In this document: positions 7,600-18,893 of the stretch, piece after piece
Layout: every line of letters begins with the position of its first letter
Position numbering within the stretch: position 1 is the first letter of the stretch
DNA from: Paenactinomyces guangxiensis
GTDB taxonomy: Bacteria; Bacillota; Bacilli; Thermoactinomycetales; Thermoactinomycetaceae
Length of the DNA stretch: 35,217 bases
Assembly (NCBI RefSeq): GCF_016055185.1
Contig: NZ_JAECVR010000030.1
Location: 1-35,217 of the forward strand
Direction: 5' to 3'
Made by a program: the position numbers and the translations under genes
The notes under the pieces: model-generated
Told to the model about the DNA's origin: nothing
The model's database searches: none
The model's input: only the letters and a program-made list of their open reading frames with translations

Positions 7600-7635
7600 T
7601 TACCCTTCAAGATGATCCAGATATTGCGGTGGCAT
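7600..7635 (-). CDS. Possible 11-residue leader peptide before uxaC
   Basis: The minus strand encodes MPPQYLDHLEG followed by TAA. The ATG at 7635 has a near-ideal ribosome site (GAGGTGA, 7 bases away), clearly better than that of uxaC. It begins roughly 30 bases after the predicted transcription start and ends 25 bases before uxaC. It could be a translated leader that tunes uxaC expression or the remnant of a lost gene. No protein data are visible. Confidence 0.35.
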   Translation of the reverse strand: MPPQYLDHLEG

Positions 7636-7651
7636 ATAGCTTTCACCTCAA

Positions 7652-7702
7652 AATAACAACGTTGTTATTATTAATAATAGATGACCACCCTTTCCTTATC
7701 AA
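7652..7702 (-). promoter_or_regulatory. uxaC promoter with 18-bp palindromic operator
   Basis: Reading leftwards, TTGATA (7702-7697) and TATTAT (7679-7674) are 17 bases apart. The perfect palindrome AATAACAACGTTGTTATT (7652-7669) begins 4 bases after the -10 box and so covers the transcription start. That placement is typical of a repressor site, perhaps LacI or GntR family. A site with the same arms lies before yesM (15944-15958). Confidence 0.7.
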
Positions 7703-7770
7703 CACCTGATTTCACTATTTTAAAAACAAGGGAAATCGTTTTAATTGATCAGGCAAATGGTGGTCAAGAG

Positions 7771-7811
7771 AAAAAGCGGGGTAATTTTTCATTGTCCCCG
7801 CTTTCTTTCCT
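7771..7811. terminator. Bidirectional rho-independent terminator after yteR
   Basis: AAAGCGGGG pairs with CCCCGCTTT around a 14-base loop. The minus strand continues CTTTTTCTCTT after the stem, and the plus strand is also T-rich. It ends the importer-yteR transcript, so uxaC needs its own promoter. Confidence 0.85.
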
Positions 7812-7848
7812 GTTTGCATATGCCCTTTGCGGTTTTTACACCAGAAAG

Positions 7849-10370
<2,522 letters not shown>

Positions 10371-10415
10371 ATTGTTTCTCCTCCCTTACCAACTCAGTAT
10401 GGAATCAATCTGTAT

Positions 10416-11246
10416 TTATCCCTTAACAGCCCCGCCCAGGCCATTAACCAAATATTTTTGCGCATAGGCAAACAAGATAATTGCAGGAATGATGGCAATC
10501 ACACTGCCGGCGGCAAGGGCACCATAATTGATATTAAATTCGCCCATCATGTAGCTTAATCCGACCGGAAGCGTAAAGCTGCTCTGCTGATTGGTCAGCA
10601 TTAAGGCAAGCAGGAACTCGTTCCATACATAGATAAAGGTAAAAACAGATGTGGCTATGATTCCCGGCAGCAACAGCGGAAATACGACGTGCCGGATCGC
10701 CTGCAAACGGCTGCATCCATCAATCATCGCTGCTTCCTCCAGCTGCCGGGGAACATTGGATATAAATCCATTCATCAGAACGGATGTAAAAGGAAGCTCA
10801 ATTGCGCTATACGTAATAATCAAAGATAACGGATTGCTGATCAAACCAAGGTTCTTAAAGATAATAAACAGGGGAATTATGAGCATCGATCTGGGCACAA
10901 ACTGAGTGGCTAACAGCAAAAGCAGAAATGCCCGCTTTCCTTTAAACTGGTATCTGCTCAGGGCATACCCGGCCAGCGTTGAAAACAAGAGGACGGTGCA
11001 GACGGTAAAAACGGCAACCAATGTGCTGTTTTTGAAATAGGTGGAAAAGCCGACACTATTCCACGCCACAACAAAATTTTCAATCGTCGGCGAGCCAGGG
11101 ATATATTCTAACGGACGCTGAATAATATCCCCCTCGCTTTTGAAAGCCGTGTTGACTGTCCAATAAAACGGAAACAGGGTAAAAACCATCATCATGGCAA
11201 GCGGCAGGTAAAAGACAATCACCCGATCCCATTTCAATTTGCTCAT
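10416..11246 (-). CDS. Sugar ABC transporter permease (MalG type)
   Basis: A 276-residue inner-membrane permease with six predicted helices, starting MSKLKWDRVIVFYLPL. The coupling loop, the EAA motif, is EEAAMIDGCSRLQAIRHVVF followed by PLLLPGI. The C-terminus ends LVNGLGGAVKG, typical of MalG/YesQ/LplC-type subunits. AAAGGGAGG precedes the ATG. It overlaps the upstream permease by four bases (ATGA), so the two are translationally coupled. It should pair with that permease and the lipoprotein to import pectin-derived oligosaccharides. No ATPase gene lies here; CUT1 importers in Bacillus share MsmX. Confidence 0.94.
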   Translation of the reverse strand: MSKLKWDRVIVFYLPLAMMMVFTLFPFYWTVNTAFKSEGDIIQRPLEYIPGSPTIENFVVAWNSVGFSTYFKNSTLVAVFTVCTVLLFSTLAGYALSRYQFKGKRAFLLLLLATQFVPRSMLIIPLFIIFKNLGLISNPLSLIITYSAIELPFTSVLMNGFISNVPRQLEEAAMIDGCSRLQAIRHVVFPLLLPGIIATSVFTFIYVWNEFLLALMLTNQQSSFTLPVGLSYMMGEFNINYGALAAGSVIAIIPAIILFAYAQKYLVNGLGGAVKG

Positions 11247-12196
11247 TCTTTCGCCTCCCTTTCAAAACGGGTAATCCTGAGATAGGCGATTGCGAAAACG
11301 AGAAGGATTGCGCAGGAGACGACCGTCAAAGCTGAGCCGTAGCCAAAGTTGCTGCCGTGGATGGCCTGCTCGGCAATATACATTGTCAGTGTGGTGGTTT
11401 GGTGAGCCGGACCGCCGCCGGTCAAATTATAGATAAGGTCAATATTGTTGAACTCCCAGATGGTGCGAAGAAGAGTAGTCAAAACAATCGTATTTTTCAA
11501 TTGGGGAAGGGTGATATAAAGAAATGTTTTTAAACGCCCCGCCCCATCCACTTTGGCCGCTTCATAAAGTTCCACGGGAATACTTTGAAGGGAGGCCAGC
11601 AACGTAATGGCAAAAAACGGGATCCCTCTCCACAGCTCCGCGATGATCACCGCCGGGAATGCCGTGTCTATGTCGGCAAGCCAGGCTTTCCCTTCATCAA
11701 TGATCCCCAGTTTCAGTAAAATATCATTGATCACTCCCATATGTTCGTTGTACATCAGAGACCACATCACAGAGGCCAAAACGCCCGAAATGGCCCAGGG
11801 TATAAACGCGGCTGCCCTTGCAAAAGCGCGGAATTTAAATGTTTGATTCAAAAGAAGGGCGACTCCCATGCCGAATACAAGCTGTAACCCTACTTGAGCA
11901 ACCACCCATTTAAAGGTAATTCCCAGACTGGAGAAAAATTGGGGGTCTTCGGTAAAGATTTTTACAAAGTTATCCAAACCAATAAATCCGTTATAATAAG
12001 GCGTGGTTAAATTATAGTTTTGAAGACTGTAGTAGAAAACATTCCCCAGCGGATAGAACAAAAAGCCGAACACCAATAAAACAGTCGGGGAGATGAACAG
12101 ATAAGGAATCCATTTTTCGTATTTGAACTTCGCCGCCGGTTTCTCCCTGGCTTTGTATGATGCTGTCTTTTCTTGTAAGCGCAATCCATTTTCCAT
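11243..12196 (-). CDS. Sugar ABC transporter permease (MalF type)
   Basis: A 317-residue permease, first gene of the importer operon. A basic cytoplasmic N-terminus (KAREKPAAKFKYEKW) precedes the first helix (IPYLFISPTVLLVFGFLFY), then periplasm-facing YNLTTPYYNGFIGLDNF. The EAA loop is YEAAKVDGAGRLKTFLYITL and the last helix precedes ITRFEREAKE. The ATG at 12196 follows AGAGG by 5 bases; a GTG two codons earlier overlaps the ribosome site and is unlikely. A CcpA-like site lies 77 bases upstream. It resembles YesP and LplB. It forms the heteromeric channel with the next gene's product. Confidence 0.94.
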   Translation of the reverse strand: MENGLRLQEKTASYKAREKPAAKFKYEKWIPYLFISPTVLLVFGFLFYPLGNVFYYSLQNYNLTTPYYNGFIGLDNFVKIFTEDPQFFSSLGITFKWVVAQVGLQLVFGMGVALLLNQTFKFRAFARAAAFIPWAISGVLASVMWSLMYNEHMGVINDILLKLGIIDEGKAWLADIDTAFPAVIIAELWRGIPFFAITLLASLQSIPVELYEAAKVDGAGRLKTFLYITLPQLKNTIVLTTLLRTIWEFNNIDLIYNLTGGGPAHQTTTLTMYIAEQAIHGSNFGYGSALTVVSCAILLVFAIAYLRITRFEREAKE

Positions 12197-12272
12197 TTTC
12201 ACCTCTCCCTTCTTTCGCCGGTTATGGTTTTATTGTAAAAAACAGACGGTACCATCAGAATTAAATATCTTA

Positions 12273-12287
12273 TTGAAAACGTTTTAT
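12273..12287. promoter_or_regulatory. Candidate cre site (CcpA) before the importer operon
   Basis: TTGAAAACGTTTTAT fits the catabolite response consensus WTGNAANCGNWNNCW with one mismatch (A for C at position 14). It lies 77 bases before the permease start, so glucose repression of pectin uptake is plausible. Confidence 0.5.
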
Positions 12288-12351
12288 ATTTTTATAAGTT
12301 TGATCATTTAAAATAGAAAAAAGAAACATTCCAGTTTTCCGGAAAAATTAA

Positions 12352-12389
12352 AGCGGTCTTTTACGGACAAATTCCGTAAAAAGACCGCT
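12352..12389 (-). terminator. Strong terminator after the yesN-like gene
   Basis: AGCGGTCTTTTACGGA pairs with the complementary arm ending AAAAAGACCGCT around a short AT-rich loop (about 16 bp with one bulge). The minus strand then reads TTTAATTTTTCC. It lies about 60 bases after the response-regulator stop and separates the regulators from the importer operon. Confidence 0.85.
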
Positions 12390-12449
12390 CTGTCATACTC
12401 TTTTTCATGTCCGCTTACCCGGACCGGATGAAGCTTCTTCCGGGTACGT

Positions 12450-14030
12450 TTACTCCTGCTTCTTAAACTCCAATGGTGAATACCCGGTATACTTTTTAAA
12501 ACTGACGCTGAAATACTGCGGATTATTATACCCGACTCTTTCCGCCACCTCGTACGCTTTCAAATCCTGATTTCTTAACAGCTCCATTGCTTTTTTCATT
12601 CTTGTTTCCAGCAGAAACTCAGAAAAATTGATATTCTTTTCCTGTTTAAAGAGTATACTCAAATAGGTGGGACTAATATGTACCTCTTTGGCTACATCCT
12701 GCAAGGACAGACCTTCTTTGGCATAGTTTTCTTCAATACACTTCACAGCCTTTTTAATGGCTGAATGCTTCTGGCTCTCTCTCCGGGCATTCACATGGGA
12801 AACAATATCCAGTGAAATCAGCGTAACTTTTTTTATTATTTCCTGAATGGTTTGCAGTTCATTGATCACATTATAGTGGGAAACAAGCTCCTGGCGATTT
12901 TTTTCCTCCCACTCTTTCGCCCACATCCCGGCCTCCCTGAACAGCAGTACAACCATTTGGATCGCCATCAGCCGGACCTGGTGGAGAGATATATATTTCT
13001 GCTGAAGAAGCTGACCTTCCCATTCCTCCATCAGCGTTAATACTTCCTGCTTCAAACCTAATTTCACTTTCATCACAAGCTCGTTTTCAATATCCATGCC
13101 CTGTAAGGAAGCGTTATGGCGGGGGAGGCCTGTATCGGCAATTGAAAACACCTGATCTTTTCCAATCAGATGCCTGAATTCAATCGCCGATCTCGCCTCC
13201 TCATAGGATAAAGAGATTCCGGATAAATCTTTGAAAACTCTGCCCATGGCTATGGTAAGCGTTGTTTTCAGATATCGTTTGACGCTCTCCCGAATCTGCT
13301 CCGCTAAATCATAGATATCCCGGTTTGCTGTTTCCGCTTCTTCCTGATGGGAATAAATGAGGACCAGCTCATCCCGGTCCGAGTCAAAAACAATCCCTTT
13401 CCGCTCCTTGACCAGGATTTCTTCGCAAATATTATAAACGGAAAATTTCAGAATCTCTTTTTCCATCAGGTCTCCGTGATAATCGTCCACTTTGACCAGG
13501 AATACCGCAAAATAAGGGCCATTCAGCTCCAATCCAAGGAATCCCAGCTCTTTCCTGATTTCATCTTCCTGGCAACGGCCATGGATCAGCTTTTTGAGAA
13601 ACCGCTGCCGCAAAAACGGCATTGCTTCCCTCATTTTCTTCTCCACTTTTCGCTCCTGTTCCCATTCGGTTGCGGCCAGGCTCACTTTTTCCAGCAAGAC
13701 AGCGCTTTCAACAGGTTTGAGAATATAATCAAAAGCTTTGATGCCAATCGCTTCCTTCGCATAGTTGAAATCCTCATAGCCGGTCAACAGGATCACTTTT
13801 ATCTCAGGGTAGTTCTCCTTGATCAGCCGGGCCATTTCCAAACCATCCATAAATGGCATTTTGATATCGGAAATAACTATATGCGGCCGGATCTCTTCAA
13901 TCATTTGCAATCCTGTTTCCCCATCGCCCGCTTCCCCCACCACCTGATACCCATGATCTTCCCAGGGGATACTGGCCGACAAACCCTTGCGAATGATGCG
14001 GTCATCGTCCACAATCAAAACCTTGTACAT
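12450..14030 (-). CDS. Response regulator, REC plus AraC-type HTH (YesN family)
   Basis: A 526-residue regulator. The N-terminal receiver (about 1-120) has the acidic pocket VDDDR, the phosphoacceptor Asp55 (VISDIKMPFMDG) and Lys in ILKPV. A long middle region follows, and the last 100 residues are a double AraC helix-turn-helix: SLQDVAKEVHISPTYLSILF and NPQYFSVSFKKYTGYSPLEF. I chose the ATG at 14030 (AGGTGA 5 bases upstream). It starts 9 bases after the kinase gene ends, so they are cotranscribed. Such regulators activate nearby sugar uptake and lyase genes in response to extracellular oligosaccharides. Targets are probably the importer operon and pel. Confidence 0.94.
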   Translation of the reverse strand: MYKVLIVDDDRIIRKGLSASIPWEDHGYQVVGEAGDGETGLQMIEEIRPHIVISDIKMPFMDGLEMARLIKENYPEIKVILLTGYEDFNYAKEAIGIKAFDYILKPVESAVLLEKVSLAATEWEQERKVEKKMREAMPFLRQRFLKKLIHGRCQEDEIRKELGFLGLELNGPYFAVFLVKVDDYHGDLMEKEILKFSVYNICEEILVKERKGIVFDSDRDELVLIYSHQEEAETANRDIYDLAEQIRESVKRYLKTTLTIAMGRVFKDLSGISLSYEEARSAIEFRHLIGKDQVFSIADTGLPRHNASLQGMDIENELVMKVKLGLKQEVLTLMEEWEGQLLQQKYISLHQVRLMAIQMVVLLFREAGMWAKEWEEKNRQELVSHYNVINELQTIQEIIKKVTLISLDIVSHVNARRESQKHSAIKKAVKCIEENYAKEGLSLQDVAKEVHISPTYLSILFKQEKNINFSEFLLETRMKKAMELLRNQDLKAYEVAERVGYNNPQYFSVSFKKYTGYSPLEFKKQE

Positions 14031-14039
14031 CCCTGTCAC

Positions 14040-15833
14040 CTATCCTTCCGCCAAAGGAATGATGATCCTGGCCACGGTCCCTTCGCCCTTTTTGCTGTCA
14101 ATCCTCAACCCGTAAGATTTCCCAAAATGGATTTGGATGCGTTCATGAACACTGCGAACGCCAAATCCAAGTTTCCGGGGATCATTAGTGATAAGCCCTC
14201 CCCTGATCTCTTCCAGTTTTTCTTCGGCCATTCCGGCTCCATTGTCCCGAACCTCAAAGCATAAGTCGTTTCCTGTCTGATACCCTTTTACCTGTATCCT
14301 GCCCGCCCCCCTCTTTTGCTTCACCCCGTGATAAATCGCATTTTCTACGAGAGGCTGAAGGGTCAGTTTGATCATCCTGCATTTGAGAATATGAGGTTCC
14401 ACATCAATTTCATAGGAAAAATCATCCCCGTAGCGCATCTCCTGAATAAACAGATAATTGCTGATATGGTCAATTTCCTCTTGCACCGTGATGATCTCCT
14501 GCCCTTTACTGATGCTGATCCGGAAAAAATTGGAGAGAGCGGTCACCATCGCGCTTGCATCCTTATGTAATTGCATGTCACAGAGTCCTTTAATAGAGTA
14601 AAGCGTATTATACAAAAAATGGGGGTTCATCTGAGCCTGCATCACCGCCAGCTCAAGCTGCCTTTTCGTCTCCTGCTCTTTTCTGATTTGATCGAGCAAC
14701 CTGTTTACCCGCACAACCAGATCCCGAATCCCCTTGTACAAAATTCCAACTTCGCTCGCCCCGTGGATATCCAGTTTAAGATCCAGGAATCCTCCGTGAA
14801 TCTTCTTCATATTGCTGACCAAATAAGAGATGGGCCGAGTGATAAACTTGGCAATTAAACTCGCCAAAAAGATGGCAACAATCATGAGTACAATAATCAC
14901 AAGCAGGGTGACAAATTTAATATAATTGACTTTTTCCAGGATATCCTCTTCCGGGAAAACTGCCGCAATCTTCCACTTATTCACCCCAAGCGTATCATAA
15001 ATAACAATTATTTTTTTTCCGCTTGGCTTCTCGAAATCAAATTGGCCTTTCTCTGTTTTGATCTCCTGCATATACTTCAAGACTTCATCATTCATCCAGT
15101 ACTCGCGGTCCACCGTTTTAAACGCCATCAATCCATCCTCATTGACCAGGACAAAGTAACCGTTTTCACCAAGGAGCGAATCATCCAGGACTTCATTAAA
15201 AAAATCCCGGCGCAGATTGAATAACAGAATACCGTTTGCTTTTGAACCCTTCCTGCCAATCAGCTTAAAGACGCTGACCACTTCATTTTTCTCGCCGGAG
15301 CTGTGAAAAACATCATCAGGATGCAAATTTCGCCAATAGTAATCCTGGGGGCTTCCGTTATATTTATCCCGGTATTCTCCGTAAGAAAAGCTTATTTTGG
15401 CCCGAAAATCCTGGTGGTTGCTAAGCACAAACTTCCCGTCATGAAGGTGAATCAATACAGACTCGATTATGGGATTATTAGAGGAGATTGTATCCATCAA
15501 ATGATCCATCTTAATATAATCTTCCGGACTAATCCTGTTAGGGTCTTTGGCAATCAGCGAAAGCGTATCAGGGTGGTTTGACAACACGACCAATTCCTCA
15601 AATATGTCCGATAACCGGTTTTCAAGATAGCTTTTCGTCTGAAAAACAGTATCGTTTACACTTTTATAGGTATTTTCCTCAAGTTGGCTGGCAGCCAATA
15701 AATAAGAGACCATCCCTGTCATCATGATAAAAACAATAATAATCGGCAAGAACAAACTCAGTATGGTTGATTTGAAAGAAGCTAAGAAATACCTGGCAAC
15801 CACCTTCTTGATCAAAGCCTTCATCGTATTCAA
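14040..15833 (-). CDS. Sensor histidine kinase (YesM family)
   Basis: A 597-residue membrane kinase. Helix 1 (about 25-47) and helix 2 (about 306-328) enclose a roughly 255-residue extracellular dCache-like sensor. A HAMP linker (RPISYLVSNMKKIHGGFLDL), the phosphoacceptor His405 in QMNPHFLYNTL (His_kinase family of YesM/LytS) and an ATP domain with LVENAIYHGVKQ and DNGAGM follow. The start is uncertain: TTG at 15833 has GAGGTG 4 bases away, while the ATG at 15824 is 13 bases from it. It partners the response regulator encoded just downstream. It probably senses pectin breakdown products outside the cell. The promoter carries an operator like that of uxaC. Confidence 0.94.
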   Translation of the reverse strand: MNTMKALIKKVVARYFLASFKSTILSLFLPIIIVFIMMTGMVSYLLAASQLEENTYKSVNDTVFQTKSYLENRLSDIFEELVVLSNHPDTLSLIAKDPNRISPEDYIKMDHLMDTISSNNPIIESVLIHLHDGKFVLSNHQDFRAKISFSYGEYRDKYNGSPQDYYWRNLHPDDVFHSSGEKNEVVSVFKLIGRKGSKANGILLFNLRRDFFNEVLDDSLLGENGYFVLVNEDGLMAFKTVDREYWMNDEVLKYMQEIKTEKGQFDFEKPSGKKIIVIYDTLGVNKWKIAAVFPEEDILEKVNYIKFVTLLVIIVLMIVAIFLASLIAKFITRPISYLVSNMKKIHGGFLDLKLDIHGASEVGILYKGIRDLVVRVNRLLDQIRKEQETKRQLELAVMQAQMNPHFLYNTLYSIKGLCDMQLHKDASAMVTALSNFFRISISKGQEIITVQEEIDHISNYLFIQEMRYGDDFSYEIDVEPHILKCRMIKLTLQPLVENAIYHGVKQKRGAGRIQVKGYQTGNDLCFEVRDNGAGMAEEKLEEIRGGLITNDPRKLGFGVRSVHERIQIHFGKSYGLRIDSKKGEGTVARIIIPLAEG

Positions 15834-15943
15834 GATGCACCTCGGGCGGTTTAGATTGGGGGTGATATGGTCTATTCAAAATATAACAAAAATTAGGGAG
15901 TGGAAATTTTCAGGTAGATTTGCTGCGGGAGAATATTGTTGGA

Positions 15944-16010
15944 TAACAACGTTTGTTAATATAGTAAATTGTTTATTTAATAATATAATTGATATTTTTA
16001 ACCGGTGCAA
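15944..16010 (-). promoter_or_regulatory. yesM-type kinase promoter with operator-like dyad
   Basis: Leftwards, TTGCAC (16010-16005) and TATATT (15987-15982) are 17 bases apart. The dyad TAACAACGTTTGTTA (15944-15958) lies about 25-40 bases past the -10 box. Its TAACAA/TTGTTA arms are the same as in the uxaC operator (7652-7669), with one extra central base. A common regulator is inferred. Confidence 0.55.
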
Positions 16011-16086
16011 TCTTCTATCAGCCTCAAGGCAACTGAACCATTCATGAGAGCAGATATCCTATACTCAAAAGCCATCATTATTGCCT

Positions 16087-16443
16087 TCAATCGCTTCCTT
16101 TCAAGATCATGTAATGATATATCCAGCCCGATCTTATGATCATCATATTTTGGTCCCCCTTTTGAAAGAAAAAAGCATTCCCCATCCGATCATCCAAAGA
16201 CCATCCCCTCTTTTTGAAAACTGTTTCTATATCGCCCTTTGCAAGAGAAATCACATACAATTTTGGGTGGGAATCCGAGATCAACACGAGGTCTTTATCA
16301 GTTAGTTCCAATTGAATGATCGCGAAAAGGAACAAAAAAGGATTCGCACCACTTTCCACGGCTTCACGGACAAAAAGCGCAAAAATAAACAGGAGACACA
16401 GAAAGCTCGCGATGATAAACCACCATCTTTTCTTTTTCCACAA
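16087..16443 (-). CDS. Small membrane-anchored protein of unknown function
   Basis: A 118-residue protein if started at TTG 16443, which has AAAGGAGG 9 bases upstream; the open frame reaches 16473, but that part contains the ribosome site. A basic head (WKKKRWW) precedes one strong hydrophobic helix (FIIASFLCLLFIFALFV). A second weaker hydrophobic patch (FLFLFAIIQL) comes next, then a polar domain with DLVLISDSHPKLYVISLAKG and RGWSLDDRMGNAFFFQKG. I do not recognise the family. It is alone, upstream of the pectin regulators but probably unrelated to them. Confidence 0.7.
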   Translation of the reverse strand: MWKKKRWWFIIASFLCLLFIFALFVREAVESGANPFLFLFAIIQLELTDKDLVLISDSHPKLYVISLAKGDIETVFKKRGWSLDDRMGNAFFFQKGDQNMMIIRSGWIYHYMILKGSD

Positions 16444-16621
16444 TCTTCTTTTCCTCCTTTGTTTGTAGTACAAAAGCGTGGTGAATAGATGCCAAAGAGA
16501 CCATCTTGTATACAGATCTGCTGTGATATTATTTTTTAAAGTTTAAATGGTAATATATTTCTCTCTACCATATATTTGCAAGCATGACTTCAAATGAGTA
16601 GACAGGATACACAGCGACCAA

Positions 16622-16793
16622 TTAGCTGGCAATTGCTTTTTTATTGCTGATAGATTGATTCCTCAATACTACTTCCTGTAATTTATCAATTGTTAACGGT
16701 TCCTTCATTCGATGAATCATGCAATGGCAATTGGCATATACCAGAGCAAGATCATCTATCTTAACCAAGCCGCCCACTTCGCTCCTGAGATCG
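16622..16793 (-). pseudogene. Remnant of an HNH endonuclease (McrA-like) C-terminus
   Basis: Reading leftwards from about 16793, an open stretch gives SYDLRSEVGGLVKIDDLAL, VYANCHCMIHRMKEPLTID and KLQEVV, ending at TAA (16624-16622). This resembles the end of HNH endonucleases, where LVLVCANCHRMIHR carries the metal-binding Cys and His. The first Cys of the usual CxxCH is Tyr here, the HH half of the motif is absent, and a stop closes the frame a few codons upstream of this stretch. It is therefore a decayed fragment, perhaps of a 5-methylcytosine-specific or phage HNH gene. The surrounding 16444-17235 holds no other convincing gene; it is AT-rich and repeat-poor. Confidence 0.6.
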
Positions 16794-17235
16794 TAGCTAC
16801 AAGACTCGCTTTCACTTCATAACCTTTCTCCAAGGCAGGTAACAACTTAGACGTTAGCAATAATGTCAACTCCAATATGATAGTTTTTTTGATTATTATA
16901 TAATAAATATTCACATTAAATAAAGTTGGAGGAGTATTACCCATTTAAAGTAAATTTATAAGGTCCGCGCACACAAAGATTCTAAAGTTACGTCCTAAGT
17001 AGGGAATTTATCTTACTTTAATAAAAAATTATCGATAATATTACTATTTAGCCTCTAATGTGAAATCTGTTTCAACTACAAGATAGTACTGAAATGATAA
17101 CCGTAGTTACAAGAGTTCATTCTTACAGAAAACTTATTTATATGATGTCTTCACCCACTGACGTTTATATCGATACTCAATTGCCAATGTAAATCAATGG
17201 CAAGCAAACCGGAGTTAATACTGTTGGTTTACAAA

Positions 17236-17286
17236 CAAAAAAGCCTGTGACGGCTATAAAACTGGTTCACAGGCTTTTTTGTTTTT
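17236..17286. terminator. Strong bidirectional terminator after zagA
   Basis: AAAAAAGCCTGTG pairs with CACAGGCTTTTTT around a 22-base loop, with T runs on both strands. It lies 50 bases after the COG0523 gene stop. The stretch 16794-17235 before it contains nothing I can identify. Confidence 0.9.
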
Positions 17287-17336
17287 CGAGCTGCGGCATT
17301 CGTTCTGATCCAACCGGCAAAGTTATTTTTTATTTC

Positions 17337-18551
17337 CTAGATGGTAACCTCCCCCGAGTCATATTGAGGTTTAGGGAAGGGATCGGGAAATTGGGTCCAG
17401 TCCATCTTCATCTCCTTTTCGGTCAACAGGCAATGATCTAATGATCGTATAATCTCTTCTTTATTCATCTCAATGCCAATAAACACGATTTCCTGCATAC
17501 GGTCACCCCAATCCGGGTCCCACCTCTGTGCCAGGCCGGGGTCTTCCTTTAAAATGGCTTGTCTTTCAGTTTGGGGAAGAGATGCTGTCCATGGACCGAT
17601 CGGTCCTATCTGGATGGAAGTGCCCGCCTGGCTAAAACTGATCACATGGTTTGGCCAGGTAGCCAGCCACATGATTCCTTTGGCACGGACAACCGCTTCC
17701 GGCCATTCTTCCATCCATCCGGCCAGTCGTTCAGGATGAAAAGGTTGACGCTTTCGATACACAAATGAAGAAATGCCATATTCATCGGTTTCAGGTGTAT
17801 GGTGGTCTTTTTGCAGCTCTTTGATCCAGCCGGCCGACTGGCTTGCCCGTTCAAAATCAAACCGTCCTGTGTTCAAAATTTCCTTTGGGTCGATTTTCCC
17901 ATATGAGACCCGTACAATTTTGGCAGCAGGCTGTATTTTGCGAAAAACTCTTTCCAACTGTTCCAGGTCTTCCTCTTGGACAAGGTCGCATTTGTTGAGC
18001 ACCAACACATCACAGAATTCAATCTGATCGATCAGTAAATCCGCCACATCACGTGTATCCTCGTTTCCCACCGCCTGTTTGCGATCCAGTAAACTTTCTC
18101 CGGATGCATAGTCATGCCAGAAACGATATGCATCAACCACGGTTACCATGCAATCCAAACGGCATAAAGAAGAAAGGTTGACTCCATTTTCCTCATCCAT
18201 ATAGGTAAAGGTTTGGGCAACGGGGATCGGCTCACTGATCCCAGAAGATTCAATAAGAATATAGTCAAACCTTCCCTGTTTCGCTAATTGCTCAACTTCC
18301 CTAAGCAGGTCCTCACGCAACGTACAGCAGATACAACCGTTGGACATCTCCACCAGTTTTTCATCTGTACGAGAAAGCCCCCCGCCCTCTTTGATTAAAC
18401 CGGCATCTATATTAACCTCACTCATGTCATTGACAATAACAGCTACTTTCAGCCCTTCACGATTATGTAAGACATGATTCAACATCGTTGTCTTACCTGC
18501 TCCCAGGTATCCGCTTAATACGGTTACTGGAATTCGGTGCTGTTGATTCAA
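17337..18551 (-). CDS. zagA: Zur-regulated COG0523 GTPase, zinc metallochaperone
   Basis: A 404-residue G3E-family GTPase close to B. subtilis ZagA (YciC). It is thought to deliver zinc to essential enzymes during zinc starvation. Visible: Walker [10 protein letters not shown] (14-22), the [10 protein letters not shown] switch, the metal-binding CxCC (Cys73, 75, 76 in NGCICCTLR), ESSGISEP, the guanine motif NKCDL, and a CobW C-terminal domain near [20 protein letters not shown]. The TTG at 18551 has GGGAG 9 bases upstream. The ATG at 18560 abuts that ribosome site and is less likely. The Zur box in its promoter supports zinc rather than cobalt or nickel. It faces the ycgR-ycgQ pair across a 342-base divergent control region. 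Confidence 0.93.
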   Translation of the reverse strand: MNQQHRIPVTVLSGYLGAGKTTMLNHVLHNREGLKVAVIVNDMSEVNIDAGLIKEGGGLSRTDEKLVEMSNGCICCTLREDLLREVEQLAKQGRFDYILIESSGISEPIPVAQTFTYMDEENGVNLSSLCRLDCMVTVVDAYRFWHDYASGESLLDRKQAVGNEDTRDVADLLIDQIEFCDVLVLNKCDLVQEEDLEQLERVFRKIQPAAKIVRVSYGKIDPKEILNTGRFDFERASQSAGWIKELQKDHHTPETDEYGISSFVYRKRQPFHPERLAGWMEEWPEAVVRAKGIMWLATWPNHVISFSQAGTSIQIGPIGPWTASLPQTERQAILKEDPGLAQRWDPDWGDRMQEIVFIGIEMNKEEIIRSLDHCLLTEKEMKMDWTQFPDPFPKPQYDSGEVTI

Positions 18552-18599
18552 TTCTTTCATCTCCCATCATTTGTGTACATTTCAGCTATATACCTAAAT

Positions 18600-18659
18600 A
18601 AATCGTAATTATTACGTTTTGTATTTCCCATTGTAGATAATAGATTACCTGTTAGTCAA
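18600..18659 (-). promoter_or_regulatory. zagA promoter with Zur box
   Basis: Leftwards, TTGACT (18659-18654) and TACAAT (18635-18630) are 18 bases apart. The Zur operator core TCGTAATTATTACG (18603-18616), with A/T flanks out to 18620, matches the Bacillus Zur consensus TCGTAATNATTACG. It sits just past the transcription start, so Zn-loaded Zur would block transcription. Confidence 0.88.
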
Positions 18660-18774
18660 ATAAAAATTTCCTTCATTGTATAATTTCTTATATAAATAGA
18701 TATATTCTATTGCTGAATAAAGATCTAAAAAGAGGGTACTGGCTGGGGAGCGGATGAATATCTATTATTTTTGT

Positions 18775-18804
18775 TTGACGAAAGAAGAAAAAGCTATGTA
18801 AAAT
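18775..18804 (+). promoter_or_regulatory. Promoter of ycgR-ycgQ
   Basis: TTGACG (18775-18780) and TAAAAT (18799-18804) are 18 bases apart on the plus strand. The start point would fall at about 18811. No Zur box is visible here. Instead the 62-bp repeat and an imperfect dyad, TAAATAGG...CTTATTTA (18816-18838), overlap the start region. Confidence 0.6.
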
Positions 18805-18862
18805 GTAGGAGTACATAAATAGGAATGAAACTTATTTAATTGCATAAGTTGATAACAATGAA
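18801..18862 (+). repeat. 62-bp dispersed repeat, copy 1
   Basis: This segment aligns without gaps to 26618-26679, with 12 mismatches in 62 (81%). Here it forms the untranslated leader of ycgR. It ends just before the ribosome site GGGGAGG (18882-18888). Confidence 0.7.
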
Positions 18863-18893
18863 GGTTTGTCCAAATCCATTCGGGGAGGATTCC

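Noticed and set aside
13347..14264. A 305-codon plus-strand open frame across the response-regulator gene
   Set aside because: It lies opposite the well-supported YesN-type gene, has no ribosome site, and its translation has biased His/Phe content with no domain.
16756..16944. 62-codon minus-strand frame
   Set aside because: It overlaps the HNH remnant in another frame, has no convincing ribosome site and no family resemblance.
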